Shown here: positions 7,219 to 16,659 of the stretch, piece after piece | Layout: each line of letters begins with the position of its first letter | How positions within the stretch are numbered: position 1 is the stretch's first letter | Assembly: GCA_017528315.1 (NCBI GenBank) | Contig: JAFXOW010000036.1 | Span: 40,207-104,206 of the forward strand | Direction of reading: 5' to 3' | DNA length: 64,000 nt | From: Bacilli bacterium | GTDB taxonomy: Bacteria > Bacillota_I > Bacilli_A > RF39 > UBA660 | Program-made: the position numbers and the translations under genes | The notes under the pieces: generated by a model | Told to the model about the DNA's origin: nothing | What the model saw: only the letters and a program-made list of their open reading frames with translations | Database searches by the model: none

Positions 7219-8763
7219 ATGAAATTTGAGACAATGGGGTATCGTAATTTAGAAAGGCCTCAAAGAAGAACAGAAACAAATGAATATAGTGATACATTTA
7301 GAGATTTGTTATTACCTGACGAAAGATGGGATGATTTAACTTGGGAAGAACAAAGTGAAAGAATTGATGCGTATAGAGATGGAACTATTGAAAAGTTGCT
7401 TGAAAAGAAGTTGGAAGAAAGGGAAAAAGATACATCTACTGACGATGCATTAAGACAACTTGCTGAGTTAAGAGCTGAAATTTGGTCTGATAGACCATCC
7501 CAAACTTCTGAAACTAGCGAAGAAAGACTATCAGAATCTCAAAAAGCAATGATGGAAATAGAGAAAAAACTTAAACAAATGCGAGAAAAACTTAATGGAA
7601 AGCATAATATTGAAAAAAAGGTTGTTAATGGTGAATTTGTTGAAATACCAGATGGTAAAATGGTATCAATTCAAGAAAGAAAAATTGAGCAGATGATTAG
7701 AGAAACACCTTCAACAGAACCTATAGAGCAATTAGAAGATTTACCAACTAGAAATAATTCTTCTAAAACAATTGTTAGTGATGTTCAATCAATGGAAAAA
7801 AATGAATCAACACAATCAGAACCACCAATGGATACACAACAACCAACAAAAAACGTTAATCAAACCGCTGTAGAATTTGTTGATTTAACTAATATGGAAT
7901 TATTTTCAGATATAGAAGATGAAGAATTGCTTTATGAAAAAGAAGAGCAAGAAGGAGTATATAGTGTTTACAAACTTAAAGATGGACGACTTTATGATGC
8001 ATATATACCTAATAAATTTGAAGGTATAAATTTAAAAGAATATGCAACTAAAAGTTATAAATTTTATGATTATACTGATATAGAAAATTTTACTCATGAT
8101 ATTATAAAAGGATTAGAATATTACTATAACTTGCGAGAATATTTTAGAAGAAATTGTTATTTTGATGCTATGAATGATGAAAAATTGGAACAGTTAGAAG
8201 GTTATATTGAGGATGTAGGTAAAGTAATGAAGGCTAAATTAGATTTGGCTGCTAAGTTAGCACCTGCTTGGTATCATGGAAGAACTCCAGCCATACCACA
8301 ATTTTATTATGGTGGAGGAAATCCTAATAATATGCATGGTGTTGATCATAAATATGATTATTTGTTAACAGAAGAAGAAAAAGAAAGATTTCCATTAATG
8401 CGTGATATGCAATTTTCTCTTGCTACTTCAACAAAACCAATTAAATTTAATGAAGCGGAAATAATTCAAATTCAACATGGAAAAATAATTGATAAAAAAA
8501 GAGAAGAATTTCTTGCTGAATATCACAAATCAACTGAAGATAATATAGACAATAATGATTATTTTGAACCAATTTCTAAATTAGATGAATCTACTAAAGA
8601 GTCAGAGGATTTAGAAAAGAAAAAAGAAGAAAAAGAAATATATATGACAATGCAAGAATTGGTAATACAAAATAAAAAATTAAAAGAAGAAAATGAACAA
8701 TTAAGAGCAATGCTTGCTAAATACCAACAAATGGAAAATAATCCAAACGTTTCATTAAAGTAA
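7219..8763 (+). CDS. Acidic coiled-coil protein upstream of T4SS operon, unknown function
   Basis: A 514-residue, hydrophilic, Glu-rich protein with no signal peptide or membrane segment. Residues 1-60 contain TFRDLLLPDERWDDLTWEEQSERIDAYRDGT. Residues about 110-140 form a helical segment, 145-230 are low-complexity Thr/Ser/Gln/Asn. Residues about 240-430 look folded (GVYSVYKLKDGRLYDAYIP, WYHGRTPAIPQFYYGGG). The C-terminus (about 470-505) is a coiled coil. I do not recognise it. It lies between the fragment scar and the T4SS operon, with its own promoter and terminator, so it may be a substrate or cytosolic partner of the secretion system, but this is inference from position only. Confidence 0.7.
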   Translation: MKFETMGYRNLERPQRRTETNEYSDTFRDLLLPDERWDDLTWEEQSERIDAYRDGTIEKLLEKKLEEREKDTSTDDALRQLAELRAEIWSDRPSQTSETSEERLSESQKAMMEIEKKLKQMREKLNGKHNIEKKVVNGEFVEIPDGKMVSIQERKIEQMIRETPSTEPIEQLEDLPTRNNSSKTIVSDVQSMEKNESTQSEPPMDTQQPTKNVNQTAVEFVDLTNMELFSDIEDEELLYEKEEQEGVYSVYKLKDGRLYDAYIPNKFEGINLKEYATKSYKFYDYTDIENFTHDIIKGLEYYYNLREYFRRNCYFDAMNDEKLEQLEGYIEDVGKVMKAKLDLAAKLAPAWYHGRTPAIPQFYYGGGNPNNMHGVDHKYDYLLTEEEKERFPLMRDMQFSLATSTKPIKFNEAEIIQIQHGKIIDKKREEFLAEYHKSTEDNIDNNDYFEPISKLDESTKESEDLEKKKEEKEIYMTMQELVIQNKKLKEENEQLRAMLAKYQQMENNPNVSLK

Positions 8764-8790
8764 AGTTACTATGTAAAATAGTAATTTTTT
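8764..8790 (+). terminator. Rho-independent terminator
   Basis: GTTACTAT-GTAAA-ATAGTAAT hairpin followed by T6, immediately after the stop at 8763. It separates the acidic protein from the T4SS transcript. Confidence 0.8.
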
Positions 8791-8792
8791 TA

Positions 8793-8823
8793 TTGACTCT
8801 CCACTTAACTGGAATGATATTAT
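8793..8823 (+). promoter_or_regulatory. MerR-type promoter with 19-bp spacer at head of T4SS operon
   Basis: TTGACT (8793-8798), exactly 19 bp, TATTAT (8818-8823). The spacer has the palindrome CCA-cTTAAc-TGG. The start TTGACTCTCCA is identical to the merR promoter at 4909. The stretch 8824-9004 that follows (about 180 bp) has no gene I can support; it is an AT-rich leader with a possible second promoter ending in TATACT near 8970. Confidence 0.7.
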
Positions 8824-9004
8824 CTAGTTGAAACCGAGAGATAACCTTTAAATTTTAGAAATTGTGTTAAATTAAGTAAAGATAATTTACAATTAACCTG
8901 AAAAAATATATAATAAACAAGTTTTTAAAAAGAAAGTTATTTACTTTACTTTCTATTAATGTTATACTTAAATATATTAATAGGCTTTTTGGAGGTCGGT
9001 GTTA

Positions 9005-11221
9005 ATGGGAATTGCTAGAACGTTATTTTACTTTTTGGATTTTGCTGTTTATTGGGCAGTTGGAGTATTATTTCAATTAATTATAGATTTATCGAAATTT
9101 AATTTATTTTCTGCAAGTGTAATTAAAGATTTTGCGAATCGTATTTATGTTATTCTTGGAATAATAATGATTTTTAAATTAATGATTTCATTTATTCAAA
9201 TGTTAATTGATCCAGATAGAATGAATGATAAAGAAAATGGAGTAGGTGGAATATTAAAAAGAGTTATCATTAGTATGGTTTTGATTGTAATGGTAGGATC
9301 TATTTTTGATTTTGCTATGGATTTACAGGAAAAATTATTACCAATTATACCAAAAGTAATATTAGGAGCTGAAGCTGAGATAGCAGAAGGAAGTGAAATT
9401 GTAGCTACTACAGGTACTCAAATGGCGTACTATACTTTTACTGCTTTCTTTTATCCATATGATGGTGCGTGTTGGAGTCAAACAAATTTAATGGGATTTG
9501 GAAATCCTGATGCTACTATTAATACAGTTACAGGAATTGGACTATCTAATGTAAATGAAAAGTGTGCTGACGGTGATGATGGATATACACATAGATATGT
9601 TTTCTTGCTTCCTACTTTAGCAGGCGCTTTCTTAGTTTGGACTTTAGTTACAATTGCTGTTAAAGTTGCAATACGAGCAGTTAAATTAAGCTTATGCAGA
9701 ATAATAGCACCTATTCCAATAGCAAGCTATATTGATCCGAAAACTTCTAAACAATCATTTGATAAATGGGTTGAAACTACCATTAAAACTTATATTGATT
9801 TATTCGTAAATTTAGTATCAGTTTACTTTGTAATTTATATATTTCAATTATTGTTTGTAAGACCTGATACAGCAGGATTAACAATATTCCAATCATTACC
9901 TGGTAAATATGGTAATAGTTATGCTAGAGCAGCTTTGGTTGTTGTGTTTATAATAACAGGTTTATTACATTTTGCTAAAGAAATGCCTAAATTTGTTACT
10001 AGTATGTTAGGAATACCTGAAGGTATGGGAGACTTGGGAGATATACTTAGAGGGCAAGGATTTAGACAACTTCGTGATGCTGGTCAGTTAGTAACTAATC
10101 CGCTTACAGTCGGAGGAGGTAACTGGTTAAATGCTTGGAGACAAAATGCTAATAGACCACTTCTTGATCGGTTAAGAAGAACAGCAGGAAGTGCAATTGG
10201 TGGAGGTGTTTCTGCAGCAGCAAGATCTACTACCGCTATTTTAGGAGGACAAGAAGTTGCTGAAGCAGCAAGAAGAGGACGTGAAGGAGCAATCTTGGCA
10301 CGTAGAAATAGAGGAATGGATAGGGCTGATGATGTTCATTGGCATGATAGAGCACGTGTTGGTATGCAAACTTATTTTGGAATTGATGATGATGTAAGTT
10401 CTCTTCAACCTCAAGTTGAAGCCACCAATAAAGTATCTAGTGCATTAAGTGGTTTTACCAGTGCTGTTTCTGGAAGAATGGATAAGCATGAGAACCTTTC
10501 ATTTAGAAGTGGAGAGAGTCAAGTTTTAGATAGTATTGCTCGTGCTATAGAACGTAATGGTGGAGTATGGAATTTAGCTCATAGTGATAATGTTGCCGCT
10601 CAAAGATTAGCCGGTTTGTTTGAAGTAGGTGAGCATGGTGAAATTTTAACATTTGATGAAGCTGGTAATGTAACTCATGATGGAACAGGTCATGTTAGAT
10701 TTGCTAGAGAACAGGGAATAACAAATCGCGAACTTCAAGAATATGCTGAAGCTTTGCAAGGAACTGCATTGGGTGGTTTTTTTGCAAGTAATGGATTAAA
10801 GCAAGATGCAATAAGAGAAATAAGAAATAACGTTGCTGCTCATGAAGCTGTTGATTTGGTTAGAGATATTCAAGGAAGAGTAATAGATGTTGTTGCCTCA
10901 GGACTTAATGAACACAGAGATATTGATTCCGCCAGAAATGCGGTTTATCAAGCGCAACGTGAAAATGCAACTAATTTAATTAATGTAGATACAAATAGAG
11001 TTGATGAGAATGGACAAGCCATTATTATAAACGGAAATCAAGCCCATCAAGAAGAATTTAATAGAAATTTTTCGGATTATTCAGATATGATACAAGATCA
11101 CAGAAATGCACTTCAGGAAAGAGTTAATGATAATCCCAGAAATGCAAGTGATGAAGCTGCAAGACGTTCTCAACAACGAAGACAACAAAACAATCAACAA
11201 AATGGTGGCAATGGTCACTAA
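9005..11221 (+). CDS. VirB6/TrbL-like polytopic T4SS membrane protein
   Basis: A 738-residue protein starting at ATG 9005, 9 bp after GGAGG (8991-8995); a GTG at 8999 is too close to that site. Residues 1-340 carry about six or seven membrane segments, with an extracytoplasmic loop holding two Cys (about residues 150-190). Residues 340-740 are soluble, rich in Ala/Arg/Asn, with helices, ending in a Gln/Asn-rich tail. This architecture (polytopic head, long cytoplasmic tail) is that of the VirB6/TrbL/TcpH-type channel component of Gram-positive conjugation systems. First gene of a tight seven-gene operon. The family call rests on topology and position. Confidence 0.7.
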   Translation: MGIARTLFYFLDFAVYWAVGVLFQLIIDLSKFNLFSASVIKDFANRIYVILGIIMIFKLMISFIQMLIDPDRMNDKENGVGGILKRVIISMVLIVMVGSIFDFAMDLQEKLLPIIPKVILGAEAEIAEGSEIVATTGTQMAYYTFTAFFYPYDGACWSQTNLMGFGNPDATINTVTGIGLSNVNEKCADGDDGYTHRYVFLLPTLAGAFLVWTLVTIAVKVAIRAVKLSLCRIIAPIPIASYIDPKTSKQSFDKWVETTIKTYIDLFVNLVSVYFVIYIFQLLFVRPDTAGLTIFQSLPGKYGNSYARAALVVVFIITGLLHFAKEMPKFVTSMLGIPEGMGDLGDILRGQGFRQLRDAGQLVTNPLTVGGGNWLNAWRQNANRPLLDRLRRTAGSAIGGGVSAAARSTTAILGGQEVAEAARRGREGAILARRNRGMDRADDVHWHDRARVGMQTYFGIDDDVSSLQPQVEATNKVSSALSGFTSAVSGRMDKHENLSFRSGESQVLDSIARAIERNGGVWNLAHSDNVAAQRLAGLFEVGEHGEILTFDEAGNVTHDGTGHVRFAREQGITNRELQEYAEALQGTALGGFFASNGLKQDAIREIRNNVAAHEAVDLVRDIQGRVIDVVASGLNEHRDIDSARNAVYQAQRENATNLINVDTNRVDENGQAIIINGNQAHQEEFNRNFSDYSDMIQDHRNALQERVNDNPRNASDEAARRSQQRRQQNNQQNGGNGH

Positions 11222-11245
11222 TTAAAATAAAGGAGTGTGATATAA

Positions 11246-11578
11246 GTGAATGGAAACAATCAGTATTTGATACCTGCAAATACAAAAAAAGGGGGATTAA
11301 TTTTAAATATCTTTATGCCTATTGATTTATGGATATTTGGAATAGGAGTTGGAAGTACATTGTTGATATTAATATTAATGTCAACACTAAATCACTTAGA
11401 TAACTTAACAAGTATAGTGGCATTGGTTCCAGGACTTGTTGCAGTAGTTCTAGTCTTTCCTTTTCCTAATTACCATAATATTAGGACGGCAATAGGAGAA
11501 GTAATAGCATTTTATACTAATAGACAAAGATATGTATGGAGAGGATGGTGTTCAAGTTATGAACTCAAAGATAAATAA
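11246..11578 (+). CDS. PrgI/VirB3-like T4SS membrane protein
   Basis: A 110-residue protein with a GTG start 10 bp after AGGAG. Two membrane segments (about 22-45 and 54-72) are followed by the conserved tail FPNYHNIRTAIGEVIAFYTNRQRYVWRGW, which is typical of the PrgI family, the Gram-positive counterpart of VirB3. VirB3 sits in the inner-membrane complex with VirB4 and VirB6, matching its place here between VirB6-like and VirB4-like genes. Its end overlaps the next gene by 20 bp. Confidence 0.85.
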   Translation: MNGNNQYLIPANTKKGGLILNIFMPIDLWIFGIGVGSTLLILILMSTLNHLDNLTSIVALVPGLVAVVLVFPFPNYHNIRTAIGEVIAFYTNRQRYVWRGWCSSYELKDK

Positions 11579-12197
11579 TCCAACTAATGTTAAACCAGTT
11601 ACTAAGAATAGTAATAGTAATAATAGTAATAATCGTAGTACAGGTAGTAATCAAAATACTCAATCAAGATTTACTGAAGATTGGATTAATATAAAGGGAA
11701 TTCAAAATGGAATGATTATGTTACCTGGAAATGAAAAAGTAACAGGAGTTAAAATATATCCAAGAAATATCTTTATTCTTGATTCGTTGCAACAAGAAGG
11801 AGTCTTAAATGCTATGAGAAATTTCTATAATCAATTGAATTTTGAATTTTGGATGATTTCAGCTGATAGACCAGTTGATATATCTGTATATCAATCTCAA
11901 CTTCAAATTATGCTTCAAAATGCTAGAACTCCAGGACAAGCTAAAATAATAGCTCAAGATATAGATAAAGCTAATATGTTTGTTAATAATCAGGTAGTTG
12001 ATACTGAATATTACATTCTATTTAAAGAAAAGAATCCTGATGAAATAAATCGTAAAATTAGAGTTTTAATAAATGGACTTGCTCAAGCAGGACTTAATTC
12101 AAGTCAAACCTCAAATGATGATTTAAGAACAATTCTTGATAATTTCTTAAATGGAGGAGTTCGTACAGAATTTGGAACGGTGGTGTTAGAAAGATGA
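11559..12197 (+). CDS. VirB4 N-terminal domain encoded as a separate protein
   Basis: A 212-residue protein. I chose ATG 11559 (GAGAGG upstream) rather than an in-frame ATG at 11532. The first 35 residues are Asn/Ser-rich; from about residue 38 the segment WINIKGIQNGMIMLPGNEKVTGVKIYPRNIFIL resembles the first domain of Gram-positive VirB4 proteins (a self-contained beta-rich domain normally fused to the ATPase). There is no nucleotide-binding motif. It overlaps the VirB4 ATPase gene by 4 bp (ATGA), implying coupled translation and probably a complex of the two halves. Confidence 0.65.
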   Translation: MNSKINNPTNVKPVTKNSNSNNSNNRSTGSNQNTQSRFTEDWINIKGIQNGMIMLPGNEKVTGVKIYPRNIFILDSLQQEGVLNAMRNFYNQLNFEFWMISADRPVDISVYQSQLQIMLQNARTPGQAKIIAQDIDKANMFVNNQVVDTEYYILFKEKNPDEINRKIRVLINGLAQAGLNSSQTSNDDLRTILDNFLNGGVRTEFGTVVLER

Positions 12198-13981
12198 GTT
12201 TATTTAAAAGTGAAATAGCACCTAAGGGATTACAATTTAATCCAAGTGATTTTAATATAAGTGATAAATATGCAACTATAATGACTGTTATATCATATCC
12301 AAAGTTTATAACACCTGGGTATCTAGCTGATTTAACTAATATAGCAGGCATAAAAGTAGTTATTAAACATATTCCTGTGCCATTTTCAATGATACAGAAA
12401 ATGATTAATAAACAAATTGCTGATTATAAACAGAGATATCAAGAAGAACGTGATAGAACAATGCAAGAGAGAATTCGTCAAGAATTTGAATCTTTAGAAT
12501 ACTTTGTTTCAATGCTTGCTGCTAATCAATCAACTATTTTTGATTTTCAAATGCATATTATGATTACAGCCGATTCGAGAGAGGAATTAGAACTTAAGAA
12601 AGCTAATGTAAAAAATTACTTAGATTCTATGGAACTTAGAGCGGTTACTTTAAGATTTGAACAAGAAACCATTTTAAAATCGATGTTACCAATATTTCCT
12701 AAACAAAAAGTTGAAGAAAGAATAGGTACTATTATTCCATCTGTAACTGTTGCTGGAATGTATCCATATGTTTTTGATAGTATTAAAGATCCTGGCTTAT
12801 CAAATTTGATTGGAGTAGATTTCTCAGGTGGTGTAATATTATTTAATCAGTTTTTATATAAAATGAGAAAAGAAAGTAATCGTAATAATGCCAATATGAT
12901 TATCCTAGGTGGATCTGGTTCAGGTAAATCAACAGCTGCTAAACTTCTTTTGAGAGGACATATTAGAAATGGATGTCAAATTGTAGCAATTGACCCTGAA
13001 AATGAATTACAAGAAATGACAGAACTATTTGGTGGAGAAACAGTTGATCTTGGTAAAGGTGGATCGTTTGGTATGATTAACCCCCTTGAAGTACTAATGG
13101 ATGTTGATGAAGAAGAAATGGCACAGGGACTTGGACATACAGTACTAACTAGAACTTTACAATTCTTAAAAGCATTCATGAGATATTATTATCCTGATAT
13201 AGAAGAGGATGTTCAAACTTTGTTTAGTGAAATAGTTCAAGATACTTATCGAAGATTTGATATAAATTTTGATACTAATTTTATGAATAAAACTAGTAAT
13301 GATTTTCCAACTTTTAATGATGTATATGCAACAATACGTGGGAAACTAACATCAATGACAGAAAAAACTCATGAGAGAGATGTAATGGAACGTCTTGAAC
13401 TTCGAGTTAGACCATTTGTAAGAGAATTAAGTTATTATTTTAATGGACATACAACTATTAGTAAAAATAGTAATTATATAGTATTTAATATAAAAGAATT
13501 AATGAATCAAGATACTAATATTAAAAATGCTTTATTCTTTAATATTTTAAAGTTTGCTTGGGGACTTTGTCTTGATAAAAGACGTGATACGGTTTTAATG
13601 GTAGATGAGGCTCATGTATTACTAGAAGGTAAAAATGTATTAGGAGCTGATTTCTTAGCTCAAGTACAAAGAAGAAGTCGTAAATATAATACAGGAACAA
13701 TTATTATAACTCAACAACCAAGTGATTTCTCAGATCCTGAAGTAATTGTTCAAGGTAAAGCTATATTTGACAATGCTTCATACTATATGATAATGCAACT
13801 AAGAAAACAAGCTGTTGAAGATTTAAGTCATCTAGTAGATTTAAATGAAAATGAAATAGAGAGTATAAAGAGATATACTCAAGGACAAGCTTTATTTGTG
13901 TGTGGATCAAGAAGAATGCAAATAGATGTTGTCGTTACTCAAGATGAATTAGATTCCTTTGGTTCAGGTGGAGGATTATAG
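12194..13981 (+). CDS. VirB4-like T4SS ATPase
   Basis: A 595-residue ATPase. Residues 20-200 are the VirB4 middle region (helical, with QERIRQEFESLEYFVSMLAANQSTIFDFQMHIMITA). Walker A is GGSGSGKST (about 238-246), followed by VAIDPENELQEMTELFGGETVDLG, a VirB4 hallmark. Walker B is VLMVDEAHVLL (about 465-475), and TGTIIITQQPSDFSD is the typical sensor-like segment. VirB4 is the universal energy source of T4SS assembly and transport. Shorter than usual because the N-terminal domain is encoded by the preceding gene. Confidence 0.93.
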   Translation: MSLFKSEIAPKGLQFNPSDFNISDKYATIMTVISYPKFITPGYLADLTNIAGIKVVIKHIPVPFSMIQKMINKQIADYKQRYQEERDRTMQERIRQEFESLEYFVSMLAANQSTIFDFQMHIMITADSREELELKKANVKNYLDSMELRAVTLRFEQETILKSMLPIFPKQKVEERIGTIIPSVTVAGMYPYVFDSIKDPGLSNLIGVDFSGGVILFNQFLYKMRKESNRNNANMIILGGSGSGKSTAAKLLLRGHIRNGCQIVAIDPENELQEMTELFGGETVDLGKGGSFGMINPLEVLMDVDEEEMAQGLGHTVLTRTLQFLKAFMRYYYPDIEEDVQTLFSEIVQDTYRRFDINFDTNFMNKTSNDFPTFNDVYATIRGKLTSMTEKTHERDVMERLELRVRPFVRELSYYFNGHTTISKNSNYIVFNIKELMNQDTNIKNALFFNILKFAWGLCLDKRRDTVLMVDEAHVLLEGKNVLGADFLAQVQRRSRKYNTGTIIITQQPSDFSDPEVIVQGKAIFDNASYYMIMQLRKQAVEDLSHLVDLNENEIESIKRYTQGQALFVCGSRRMQIDVVVTQDELDSFGSGGGL

Positions 13982-14012
13982 TTAATAATTGAAGTAAAGG
14001 TAGGTGAGTCGT

Positions 14013-16643
14013 ATGAATGATGATTTAGATAATAAAAAGAGTAGTAGTCAAATGAATACGACTCCTTTTAAAAATAAGGGTGTTATTCCCAAAAGACTTA
14101 ATAATATAAGAAATAGTGTTGGAAATAGTAATACTCAACCATTACCAAATCGAAGTACTACTAATATAAATGAAAAAGATAATGAAATTCCAGTTAGAAA
14201 TAGTTTGAATAATATTGAAAGTGATTCTCAAAGTTTAAATGTTAATAATAATAGAAATAATAATCAACAAGGAACTCGTAGTAATAACTTAAATAGTAGT
14301 TCTGGTGGTAATAATCGATTTGGTCAAGGAAATGTTGCTAATAATTTAAGAAATCAATTAAATACAATTCCAACAAATTTGGATAATGCCAAAAAAGAAG
14401 CTCTTAAAAAAGGATCTGATGTTCTAAAAAAATCAGCTGATCCAATTGCTAAAGCAGCAGGATATGCAATGGGAGCTTATCAAAAAAAACAAGAGAAAAA
14501 AGAACAAGAAGAAAATGGCGAAGAAGAAAATAAAGATAACGATGATAATCCTCAAAATGAAAATAATAACGAAGAAACAACCAAAACTGTAGAAGAAAAA
14601 AGAGGTCAAAAATTATTAAAAAAATTAATGCCAATTTTAATTTCAATTTTACCAATATTATTAATTTTTTTAGTGATTTTTGCTACACTTATGCCAATTA
14701 TAACAGCTTTTTCTAACTTTATAAGTTTATTTTATCATAAAACGGAAAATGCTAGTGTTTATACAGTTACTGGTGGTCAAGATGATGCTAAAGTTAAAGC
14801 CGAACAAGACTATAATAATGCACTTCGAGGATCAAGCGATGGAAGTGTTAAAGGAATAGTTAAAGAATACCAAGAAAAATATGGTGTAACAATTGATTGG
14901 TATCTATTAAATGCTCTTATTATGTATCGTTATAATATAAGTGAAGGCGATATGTATTCGAGTGATGGTGATAATGATATAAGTGATGATGAAATAAATC
15001 AAAGACTTGATGATTTAGAAAATATGGATACTACTGAAACTAGTGACGAAAGTACAACTGATGATGATACAAATAGTGTTGACTATGGAGCTGCTACTAA
15101 GAAAATTAAAGCTTTTGCTAGTTTAATGGTTGTAAAAGATGGTGGAACATATAAAACAGATAAAGAAAAAAATGGAGTAGTTTACAATAATGTATTAAGT
15201 TCAAATACATTTAAAGATTATTATAAATCAGTATTAAAAGATACTGGAGATGAATCTAAAAAGAAATTACTTGATGAAATATATGATTATGCTGATTATG
15301 CAAGAGAAATGTTTCCAACGGAAGAAGAGGAACTTCCAGGCAATTCTGGAGTAGTGTCAGAGACTGCAATTATTCATTTGCAAAATTGTCAAACTCCATA
15401 TTCTTTAAAAACCATTAATGGAATAAAAGTTTTTAATAATCCATCAGCTTCTACTTCATCAACATATCCAGATTACTTAAATATTAGAGACTATTTAAAA
15501 GGGTTATTAAAACGTGAATATGGAATTTCTAGTGATATTAAAGAGGGAATGAAAGCCCAAGTTATTGCTGCTTTGTCATTTATTTTTAGTGATTCTAGAA
15601 CGGGGTTCAATCTAAAAAGTGGAGAAATGTATTATCCAAGTGGAACTTGTCGTCAAGCAACATGCAATCCAACATATGGCTGTACTCAAGTTCAAGAGTC
15701 TAATGGCTTACATAGTTTTTATATGGGACAGAATGTTCTTAGTACATCGGGTAAAAGTGGTAAAAGTTTTCCACCATTAACGGCAACAGAATCAGCTATA
15801 GCTGATGAAGTGATTGATGAAGTATTTGGTAAAATTATGGTAAAAAAAGGTGTTACGGCTTCTAATTATAGCGGAAGTAGCGATACAATTACTGCTCATT
15901 TTTGTGCAACTTGGAAGTGCTCAAGTTGTACTACTGGCAAATGCTTAAATCAAACATTATCACACACTGATGCCCGTTCAGGTACTGGATATGAAGCAAT
16001 ATTAAAGAAATATTATTCTAGTGTCGATTATGATATTATTAATATATCAGAAAGTCTTTATTATCAATCTGGAGGAACTGAGTTAGGAACCGGTCAAAAA
16101 GTGTTAAATGAAGAATATCATTATCATCAAGGAGAATCTCCTTGGGGAAGTATGACTTTATGTGGAACAAGTGGTACAATTAGTTCACTTGGTTGTAATA
16201 TAACAGCAGCAGCTATTGCAATTTCTCTTACTACACAACAAAAGATAACTCCTCAAACACTACAAAATCGCCATAATGATATTTCAACCTGTGCCTATGG
16301 ATCTCGTCCTCAAATGATAAGAGATTTTGCTAAATTATATGGACTAAATGTAACAGTTATTAAAAAAGATGATACTAGTGAAATTAATTCTATGCTTCAA
16401 AAAATTGCAACTGGTAATTATGTTGCCGTTGCAAGACTTAAAGAAAATAGTGGAATTTATAACACAACAAATGGACATTATATAACTTTAGTTAGTGCTA
16501 AAACGGAAGGTAATGTTAATAAAGTACTTGTTTGGGATCCTGGATATAAATCAAATAAAAATCGTGATAATGCTTGGCATGATATAAATTATATTACAAA
16601 ATATTTAAATAGTAGTTATTCTTTTATATTAATTGGTAAGTAG
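14013..16643 (+). CDS. T4SS-associated membrane protein with SpoIID-like and C39-like peptidase domains
   Basis: An 876-residue protein, started at ATG 14013 (an in-frame GTG at 14004 is badly spaced). Residues 1-200 are a disordered Asn/Lys/Glu-rich cytoplasmic part; 204-240 is one membrane segment; the rest is outside. Residues about 480-690 look like SpoIID: IRDYLKGLLKREYG (candidate catalytic Glu502), KAQVIAALSFIF and GTGYEAILKKYY. Residues about 700-876 look like a C39-family cysteine peptidase with Cys728 (LGCNIT), His822 (NGHYITLV) and Asp842 (WDPG). It occupies the place of the VirB1-like cell-wall hydrolase of conjugation systems (Orf14/Tn916 type), but with different domains. No exact family is recognised; domains are by motif reading. 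Confidence 0.7.
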   Translation: MNDDLDNKKSSSQMNTTPFKNKGVIPKRLNNIRNSVGNSNTQPLPNRSTTNINEKDNEIPVRNSLNNIESDSQSLNVNNNRNNNQQGTRSNNLNSSSGGNNRFGQGNVANNLRNQLNTIPTNLDNAKKEALKKGSDVLKKSADPIAKAAGYAMGAYQKKQEKKEQEENGEEENKDNDDNPQNENNNEETTKTVEEKRGQKLLKKLMPILISILPILLIFLVIFATLMPIITAFSNFISLFYHKTENASVYTVTGGQDDAKVKAEQDYNNALRGSSDGSVKGIVKEYQEKYGVTIDWYLLNALIMYRYNISEGDMYSSDGDNDISDDEINQRLDDLENMDTTETSDESTTDDDTNSVDYGAATKKIKAFASLMVVKDGGTYKTDKEKNGVVYNNVLSSNTFKDYYKSVLKDTGDESKKKLLDEIYDYADYAREMFPTEEEELPGNSGVVSETAIIHLQNCQTPYSLKTINGIKVFNNPSASTSSTYPDYLNIRDYLKGLLKREYGISSDIKEGMKAQVIAALSFIFSDSRTGFNLKSGEMYYPSGTCRQATCNPTYGCTQVQESNGLHSFYMGQNVLSTSGKSGKSFPPLTATESAIADEVIDEVFGKIMVKKGVTASNYSGSSDTITAHFCATWKCSSCTTGKCLNQTLSHTDARSGTGYEAILKKYYSSVDYDIINISESLYYQSGGTELGTGQKVLNEEYHYHQGESPWGSMTLCGTSGTISSLGCNITAAAIAISLTTQQKITPQTLQNRHNDISTCAYGSRPQMIRDFAKLYGLNVTVIKKDDTSEINSMLQKIATGNYVAVARLKENSGIYNTTNGHYITLVSAKTEGNVNKVLVWDPGYKSNKNRDNAWHDINYITKYLNSSYSFILIGK

Positions 16644-16659
16644 AATAAGGGAGACTAGA

